64,000 nucleotides of DNA, taken from NCBI RefSeq assembly GCF_000421185.1, contig NZ_ATWJ01000011.1:248001-312000 (forward strand). The letters are read 5' to 3'. Below, piece by piece: positions 59,471 to 64,000 of this stretch. This stretch comes from Ornithinimicrobium pekingense DSM 21552. GTDB taxonomy: Bacteria > Actinomycetota > Actinomycetes > Actinomycetales > Dermatophilaceae. Positions within the stretch are counted from its first letter, which is position 1; each line of letters begins with the position of its first letter. A model generated the notes under the pieces. That model saw only the letters and a list, made by a program, of their open reading frames with translations, was not told the DNA's origin and searched no databases. A program made the translations under genes and the position numbers.

Positions 59471-59529
59471 GTTGGCGCAGACGGTGCGCCAACCGCACCT
59501 TTGGCGCGCATGCTGCACCAGTGTCACGT
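59471..59529. repeat. double palindromic element (family of 51956-51992)
   Basis: Two units in tandem: GTTGGCGCA-N5-TGCGCCAAC (59471-59493, perfect 9-bp arms) and TTTGGCGCG-N5-TGCACCAGTGTCACGT (59500-59529). Both keep the 5-nt spacer of the family. The second unit overlaps the last codons of the next leftward gene. Confidence 0.8.
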
Positions 59530-60219
59530 GGGTGAAGCGACACCCTCCCCCGGCGCCGGGCCCAGCCAGGGCTGGCTGACCCAGACCCGCGCCCCGCGCG
59601 GGAGGTCGACCTCCTCGCCGGCCGCGATCCGTCGGCAGGCGGCGACGAGCTCCATCGCGGGGCGTGGCGGGCCGGGGCTGCCGCCAGCCCCTGCGGTCAT
59701 CCGCGACCACCGCGCCTCCCAGCGCCCGTCCTCGCCGCGCACCACCACGACCGGGCTCGTCAGCACCTCGACGAAGAGCTCGTCCACGGCCTTCAGCATG
59801 GTCTCCGACCCGCCGTCGCAGGCGTCGCACCCGCAGTCCGGCTGCCGCTCCAGCACCACCTCCGCCTCCGCCAGCGCGAAGGTCACCACCGGCATCGGCT
59901 CGTCCCGCTCCAGCACGAGCAGGGGCAGCGTTCCCGGCCGGTCGCTGGAGACGCGCCAGCCCCTGGCGACCGGCAGCTCGCCCTGGGACAGCGCCCCCAC
60001 CTCGCCCACCGGCTCCACCCTGAGACCCGGCACCCGCGCCAGCTCGGTCAGCCAGGCGGCGGTGCGGCGGAAGAGGATCTCGTAGCGCTCGGGCTCGGTG
60101 CACCGGGAGTATGCCGCGTCGTCGGGGCTTGCCCCGCCCCACGGGTCGGGCCACGCCGGCAGGTGCTCTGCGGCATACCCGCTGGTCACCGCGGCGAGCA
60201 ACGCATCGACGTCCACCAT
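59524..60219 (-). CDS. DUF6226-like protein
   Basis: A 231-residue soluble protein. RYEILFRRTAAWLTELARVPGLRVEPVGEV, AEAEVVLERQPDCGCDACDGGSETMLKAVDELFVEVLTSPVVVV with a CxCxxC cluster are features I associate with the actinobacterial DUF6226 family; function unknown. The Cys cluster could bind a metal. Its 3' end is built from part of a palindromic element, so the final residues (EGVASPT) probably differ from those of relatives. Confidence 0.75.
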   Translation of the reverse strand: MVDVDALLAAVTSGYAAEHLPAWPDPWGGASPDDAAYSRCTEPERYEILFRRTAAWLTELARVPGLRVEPVGEVGALSQGELPVARGWRVSSDRPGTLPLLVLERDEPMPVVTFALAEAEVVLERQPDCGCDACDGGSETMLKAVDELFVEVLTSPVVVVRGEDGRWEARWSRMTAGAGGSPGPPRPAMELVAACRRIAAGEEVDLPRGARVWVSQPWLGPAPGEGVASPT

Positions 60220-60278
60220 GCGAGACAGCCTAGGGGTGAAGATTCGACCCTCGCGGGGTGCGGGGTTATGGTCGTCCG

Positions 60279-60497
60279 ATGCGTCCGCAGGTTCTTGCGC
60301 AGGTGGGCCTCGTGTCCCTCCTCGTCGGCATCATCGGTCTCGCCCTCAGGGCGAGTGTCCTCGGCTCCGAGCCGACCCTCCTCCACCCCGTCTGGACGGC
60401 GGCGGTCTTCATGCTCAGCGTCGTGGGTGCGGGTCTGCTCACGATCGGCATGGCCTTCCGGGAGGTCGGTTCGCCCGAGCCGGTCCGTCAGGACTGA
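60279..60497 (+). CDS. small two-span membrane protein, unknown
   Basis: A 72-residue protein with two hydrophobic segments (VGLVSLLVGIIGLALR and AAVFMLSVVGAGLLTIGMAF). No family recognised. TATGGT ends 6 nt before ATG 60279, giving a leaderless start; the gene is divergent from the DUF6226-like gene and convergent with the kinase gene. Confidence 0.65.
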   Translation: MRPQVLAQVGLVSLLVGIIGLALRASVLGSEPTLLHPVWTAAVFMLSVVGAGLLTIGMAFREVGSPEPVRQD

Positions 60498-60509
60498 GCT
60501 CCCCAGCGC

Positions 60510-62009
60510 TCAGGCGTCGGGCAGCCAGAGGAAGAACGTCGACCCCTCCTCCTCCACCGAGTCCACCCCCACCGCCCCGCCGTGCGCCTCGGCGATGGCC
60601 CGCACGATCGCCAGGCCCAGCCCTGACCCCTCCGTCGGGCCGACGTTGTCGGCGCGGGCGAAGCGCTCGAAGACCCGACCCACCTGGTCGGCCGGGATGC
60701 CGATGCCCTCGTCGCGCAGGCCCAGCACCAGGTAGCGCTCCGCCTCCCGGGCCCCGGCGGCCACCGCCCGCCGCGCCTCTGCGGACGTCGACGCTGCCCA
60801 CGACGTCGACAGCTCCACGACCGACCCGCGGTCGCTGAACTTCACCGCGTTGGCGGCCAGCTGCACCACCGCCTGCAGCACCCGCTGACGGTCCAGGTCG
60901 GCGACCCCCTCGGCCTCGGCGTGCAGCCGCCAGGTGCGGTGGCCCAGGGAGGTGATGCGCTCCATCGCCTCCAGCGCCAGCTCGGTGACGTCCGTGCGGG
61001 CGGGCCGGTAGAAGTCGGGGCGCTGCGAGCGCGCCAGCATGAGCAGGTCGTCGACCAGCCGCTGCATCCGGTCGACCTCGTCGAGGATGAGCGCCCGCGA
61101 GGACTCCACGTCGGCGGGGTCGTCGGCGCGCAGCAGCTCGGCGTTGCCGCGCACGATCGTCAGCGGGGTGCGCAGCTCGTGGGCGGCGTCGTCGAGGAAC
61201 TGGCGCTGCTCGCGCACGCCGGCCTCGATCCGGTCCAGCATGGAGTTGAAGCGCACGGCCAGCTCGGCGACGTCGTTGTCGGCCGACTCGACCTCGACGC
61301 GCCGCGACAGGTCGTCGGTGCTCGTCATGGCGGTCGCCTCGCGCAGCTCGGTCAGCGGCCGCAGCAGCCGCCCCAGCAGCAGGTGGGACAGCAGCGCCAC
61401 CGCGCCGAGGACGAGCACGGCGAGCACGACATACGTCAGCGCCCGGTTGCGCACCTCCGCCAGCTGGCGCCCCACGTCCTGGACCACGACGAGCTGGGCC
61501 GACCGCTGCTCCTGGGGCAGCTGCACGTCGGCCACGAGCACCCGCAGCTCGGTGCCCTGGGAGCGGATGTCGGTGGTGCGCGCCTGGCCCGGCTCGACGG
61601 CGAGGTCCGCGACCGTCGCCCGGACGTCGGGGTGGTCGATGTCGAAGAGCCGCTCGCCGCCGGAGAGCGCCAGCGTCTGCCCCTCGACGACACCGGCCAT
61701 CGCCTCGTCCTCCCCCGCCACCGAGGAGGCGAGGAAGGCGAGCAGGAGCCGCTCGGCGTCCTCGTAGGGCTGACCGTCCTGGGCCGGCCCCGCCTGGGCG
61801 AGCAGCCGCAGCTCGTCGACCTCCTGCTCCAGCTCCCGGTCGACCCGCTCGCTGACCGAGATGTAGCCCAGGCCGTAGCTGACCAGGCCGGTCACGGTCA
61901 GCCCGACCGTCATCACCACCACGATCATCGCCAGCAGGCGCTGGCGCACCGACCAGGTCCGCGGCCCGCGCGCCTCGGCCGGCGCGGGGTCCTCACGCGT
62001 GAGGCTCAC
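60510..62009 (-). CDS. sensor histidine kinase
   Basis: A 499-residue two-span kinase. TM1 at about 24-48, an extracellular sensor of about 140 residues, TM2 at about 192-214, HAMP to about 265, then HisKA with His277 (FLDDAAHELRTPLTIVRGN) and an ATPase domain with N box (QLAANAVKFSD), G1 (LRDEGIGIP) and G2 (GSGLGLAIV). No response regulator is next to it; the orphan regulator at 51252 is the nearest candidate partner. GTG 62009 was chosen; GTG 62015 is equally possible. It overlaps the DUF2891 gene by 17 nt. Confidence 0.9.
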   Translation of the reverse strand: MSLTREDPAPAEARGPRTWSVRQRLLAMIVVVMTVGLTVTGLVSYGLGYISVSERVDRELEQEVDELRLLAQAGPAQDGQPYEDAERLLLAFLASSVAGEDEAMAGVVEGQTLALSGGERLFDIDHPDVRATVADLAVEPGQARTTDIRSQGTELRVLVADVQLPQEQRSAQLVVVQDVGRQLAEVRNRALTYVVLAVLVLGAVALLSHLLLGRLLRPLTELREATAMTSTDDLSRRVEVESADNDVAELAVRFNSMLDRIEAGVREQRQFLDDAAHELRTPLTIVRGNAELLRADDPADVESSRALILDEVDRMQRLVDDLLMLARSQRPDFYRPARTDVTELALEAMERITSLGHRTWRLHAEAEGVADLDRQRVLQAVVQLAANAVKFSDRGSVVELSTSWAASTSAEARRAVAAGAREAERYLVLGLRDEGIGIPADQVGRVFERFARADNVGPTEGSGLGLAIVRAIAEAHGGAVGVDSVEEEGSTFFLWLPDA

Positions 62010-63051
62010 GCGCACCCCCGAGGACGCCGCGGGCCAGCAGGGCGAACGACACCAGCCAGTGCGTGGCCATGAAGTCACCGTCGGTGATCTGCTGCAGCAC
62101 GGCCGCCTCCTGCGCGTCGGCCCCGGCCCGCAACCGGTCGGCCGCCGCGGGCGGCAGGTGCGGGGCCAGCTCGCGCAGCTGCCAGGCACGGCTGAGGGCC
62201 AGCCCGAGCAGGTGGGCGTACTGCCCGTCGGTCGCGTCCCCGACCACCGGCACCACGAGCAGGTGCTCGTGGCGGCCCTCGCCCAGCCCGGGCAGGAAGC
62301 GGCCCAGCCACGCCGCATACTCCCGCCCCGGCAGGACACGCGACATGAGCCCGGCCTCGGTGAGGGCGGGCGAGAGGAAGTCGGTGCCGCCCGGCTCCCA
62401 GGCCGTCGGGGCGTCGGCGTCGTCGCCGAACCAGTCGAGGGCCCGCTGCCGGCACGCCGTGACGACGTCGTCGCGGCCCAGTCGTTCGGCGGCGTCGCGC
62501 AGCAGCCAGAGGGCGAAGGCGTCGTTCTGGTGCTTGCCGTGGCGCACCGGGTAGGCCTGCCGCGGCAGCCAGCCGAGCACCAGGTCGCAGACGGCCTCGC
62601 CCAGGGGCGCGACGGCCCCGGCCCACGCGGACACCGAGGTATGCGGTGCCGCGCCGTCACGCGCGGCGTCGGTCAGCGCGGCGACGAGCTGGGCCGCCCA
62701 CGCCCAGCCGTAGGGCCGCTCGAACCCCGGCCGTGCCTGCAGGTAGGCGACCTCGACCGCGACGTGCTCCGGCCGCAGCCGCTCCCCCAGCAGCGCGACC
62801 ACGGCGTCGTGCTCGTCCCGACCCAGCGCGTCGCCATACCTCGTGAGGAGGGTGACGAGGGACCACTGCATGTGCACGCACGAGTGCCAGTCAAGGCTGC
62901 CGTGGAACGCCGGGTGCAGCTGCTCGGGGACGAGCTGACCGTCGTCGGGGCCGAGCACGGTGTGGCCGGGCGACCACGGGTAGGGTGTGGCGACGACCGC
63001 GCGGGCGACGCGGCTCCAGGCGGCGGCGTCGGTCGGCGCGGCGTCGGTCAT
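61993..63051 (-). CDS. DUF2891-family protein
   Basis: A 352-residue protein, all-alpha in appearance. HPAFHGSLDWHSCVHMQWSLVTLLTRYGDAL, FERPYGWAWAAQL, RHGKHQNDAFALWLLRDAAERLG and WEPGGTDFLSPALTEAGLM are the DUF2891 signature, an alpha/alpha barrel of unknown activity with many conserved His, Trp and Glu that suggest a glycan-active enzyme. ATG 63051. It shares an overlap with the downstream histidine kinase, an unusual partnership. Confidence 0.87.
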   Translation of the reverse strand: MTDAAPTDAAAWSRVARAVVATPYPWSPGHTVLGPDDGQLVPEQLHPAFHGSLDWHSCVHMQWSLVTLLTRYGDALGRDEHDAVVALLGERLRPEHVAVEVAYLQARPGFERPYGWAWAAQLVAALTDAARDGAAPHTSVSAWAGAVAPLGEAVCDLVLGWLPRQAYPVRHGKHQNDAFALWLLRDAAERLGRDDVVTACRQRALDWFGDDADAPTAWEPGGTDFLSPALTEAGLMSRVLPGREYAAWLGRFLPGLGEGRHEHLLVVPVVGDATDGQYAHLLGLALSRAWQLRELAPHLPPAAADRLRAGADAQEAAVLQQITDGDFMATHWLVSFALLARGVLGGAREPHA

Positions 63052-63104
63052 GGGTCCATTGAACACGCGGACCGCCACCCCGCGTGTGACGGTGTCTGCG
63101 CAGG

Positions 63105-63677
63105 TCAGTTCGGCTGAGGGTCTTCGTCGAGCTCGCGCAGCAGCACCCAGACGGGCTCGGGATGGTCCGCGGCCGTGTGGATGTCGGCGAGCGCCTGCGG
63201 GCCGACCCGGTCGAGCCAGCCGGACGGCAGCGGCCCGGGCTCCAGGTCGGCGCCCAGGTCCTGCACGTGCAGCGGGAAGCCGTGCGGGCCGAGCAGGTCG
63301 GCCCGGCCGAGCGTGCCCTGGGGGTGCCCGAGGACGGCCTCGACCCAGCGCAGCTGCTCCCGGTCACCGTCGAGAGCCATCCGGTAGCGCCGGGCCAGCA
63401 GCCGCAGCCGGCGCACGTGGCCGGACGGGCGGGCGCCGGTCGGCAGGCGGCGCAGGACGGCCTCGAGAGCCAGCGGCGGCGGGCCACCGAGCACGTCGAG
63501 ACGCTCCCGCTCCCCGGTGGTCAGCTCGACGCCGGCCGAGAGGCCCAGACCCTGCTCCCAGGCGTCGAGGTCGCCGTCCATGCCGGCTTCCAGCAGTACA
63601 GATGCACGTCCCCGCCCCATGGCGGCGTGCGCTTCGGCTGAGCGGTTCCCTGCAACCGCCCGTGTCGAGTCAGGCAT
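63105..63677 (-). CDS. uncharacterised protein
   Basis: A 190-residue Leu/Arg-rich soluble protein with no family I recognise. LALEAVLRRLPTGARPSGHVRRLRLLARRYRMALDGDREQLRWVEAVLGHPQG suggests helices; the N-terminal 35 residues look disordered. ATG 63677 has a strong AAAGGAGG Shine-Dalgarno, which makes it a convincing gene. It lies 53 bp upstream of the DUF2891 gene on the same strand. Confidence 0.7.
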   Translation of the reverse strand: MPDSTRAVAGNRSAEAHAAMGRGRASVLLEAGMDGDLDAWEQGLGLSAGVELTTGERERLDVLGGPPPLALEAVLRRLPTGARPSGHVRRLRLLARRYRMALDGDREQLRWVEAVLGHPQGTLGRADLLGPHGFPLHVQDLGADLEPGPLPSGWLDRVGPQALADIHTAADHPEPVWVLLRELDEDPQPN

Positions 63678-63807
63678 CGTCGCCTCCTTTGTCGGGCGGG
63701 GACGTGCGCCTTGGGGGCGCCGCACCCACGCCGTCATCGTGCCAGCGCGTTTAGGTCTCTGAACACCCCCGAAGGGATGAGACGTCGGACACATAGACTC
63801 CCTGCCC

Positions 63808-64000
63808 ATGGCGAGGGACGAGGACCACTACTACGTCGCGCGAGGCGACGGACGCTACGAGCCGACCCGGCACGCGCAGGGCGCGTGGAGCGAGCAGGAG
63901 CAGCACATGGCCGTCGTCACGGGCCTGCTCGTGCACGGCCTGGAGCGGCACGACCCCCGCCCTGACCTGCAGTGGGCCCGGATGAGCTTCGACATCCTGG
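63808..64000 (+). CDS. acyl-CoA thioesterase family protein (partial, runs off the window)
   Basis: Only the first 64 codons are present. ARDEDHYYVARGDGRYEPTRHAQGAWSEQEQHMAVVTGLLVHGLERH then LQWARMSFDIL fits the N-terminal hot-dog domain of TesB-like thioesterases (F/Y-PT-HAQG-W pattern and ARMSFDIL). TAGACT lies 8 nt before the ATG, without Shine-Dalgarno. The 3' part is outside the window. Confidence 0.75.
   Translation, partial: MARDEDHYYVARGDGRYEPTRHAQGAWSEQEQHMAVVTGLLVHGLERHDPRPDLQWARMSFDIL

Overview
The window is 64 kb of very GC-rich DNA (roughly 72 percent by eye) with GTG starts, stop/start-overlapping gene pairs (ATGA or GTGA), a mycothiol-type DinB protein, a luciferase-like F420-type oxidoreductase, a FadE5-like acyl-CoA dehydrogenase, a branched-chain 2-oxoacid dehydrogenase operon and an IdeR/DtxR-type iron box. 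Together these indicate an actinobacterium. A member of the Micrococcales near the Intrasporangiaceae is my best guess, but that is inference, not a database result. No integrase, transposase, phage module or CRISPR array is visible. Most of the window reads as chromosomal core and semi-core genes.

Layout. 1-4.7 kb: tRNA-Gly(CCC) with a strong hairpin, then leftward genes for a class III aminotransferase and CutA, an SDR, a P1-family peptidase and an ArsR-like regulator. The regulator is divergent from an MFS exporter at 4.7-6.1 kb across a long inverted repeat. 6.1-12.2 kb: leftward Opp/Dpp-type peptide ABC transporter (binding protein, two permeases, two ATPases) with a terminal small methyltransferase. 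12.2-22.7 kb: LLM oxidoreductase, UspA, FadE5-like dehydrogenase, GtrA, a DUF6458-like protein, a nitrilase-family amidase coupled to a CopD-CtaG fusion, a lipoprotein, a DinB-like protein and a patatin. 22.7-27.9 kb: E2-E1beta-E1alpha operon for branched-chain 2-oxoacids, dienelactone hydrolase and a small holin-like membrane protein. 27.9-36.9 kb: hisC-type aminotransferase, a repeat-rich gap, thiD, an S4 protein, GNAT, a CPBP protease, a coiled-coil acidic protein, a DUF2231-like protein, an SDR, SRPBCC, a CrtI-like oxidoreductase and a cupin. 36.9-42.4 kb: a secreted CWB2-RCC1 fusion, a lipoprotein, a secreted and anchored P1 peptidase and a TraR/DksA zinc-finger protein. 42.6-50.8 kb: a leftward cluster of three glycosyltransferases, an ABC exporter and two APH-fold kinases, probably making a surface glycan or glycosylated product. 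50.9-57.1 kb: a UBP zinc-finger protein, an OmpR-type regulator and a five-gene iron-siderophore uptake operon behind an iron box. 57.2-64 kb: an M20 hydrolase with a DpaL-like lyase, a DUF6226-like protein, a histidine kinase, a DUF2891 protein, an unknown protein and the start of a thioesterase.

The most unusual content lies between and inside genes. Several families of palindromic elements recur (examples near 7.4, 15.7, 29.2, 32.2, 32.9, 40.2, 42.5, 47.6, 50.9, 52.0, 57.1 and 59.5 kb). Two have entered reading frames without breaking them: a 60-bp unit duplicated at the N-terminus of a peptide-transporter ATPase, and an element that adds about 44 residues to a glycosyltransferase. In addition, the hexamer GTATGC/GCATAC is strikingly common (about 43 counted by eye) while GTACGC/GCGTAC is scarce, which looks like directed C-to-T change at one sequence context. 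Many genes also carry a TANNNT-like hexamer 6-8 nt before ATG and no Shine-Dalgarno, which points to frequent leaderless transcription.
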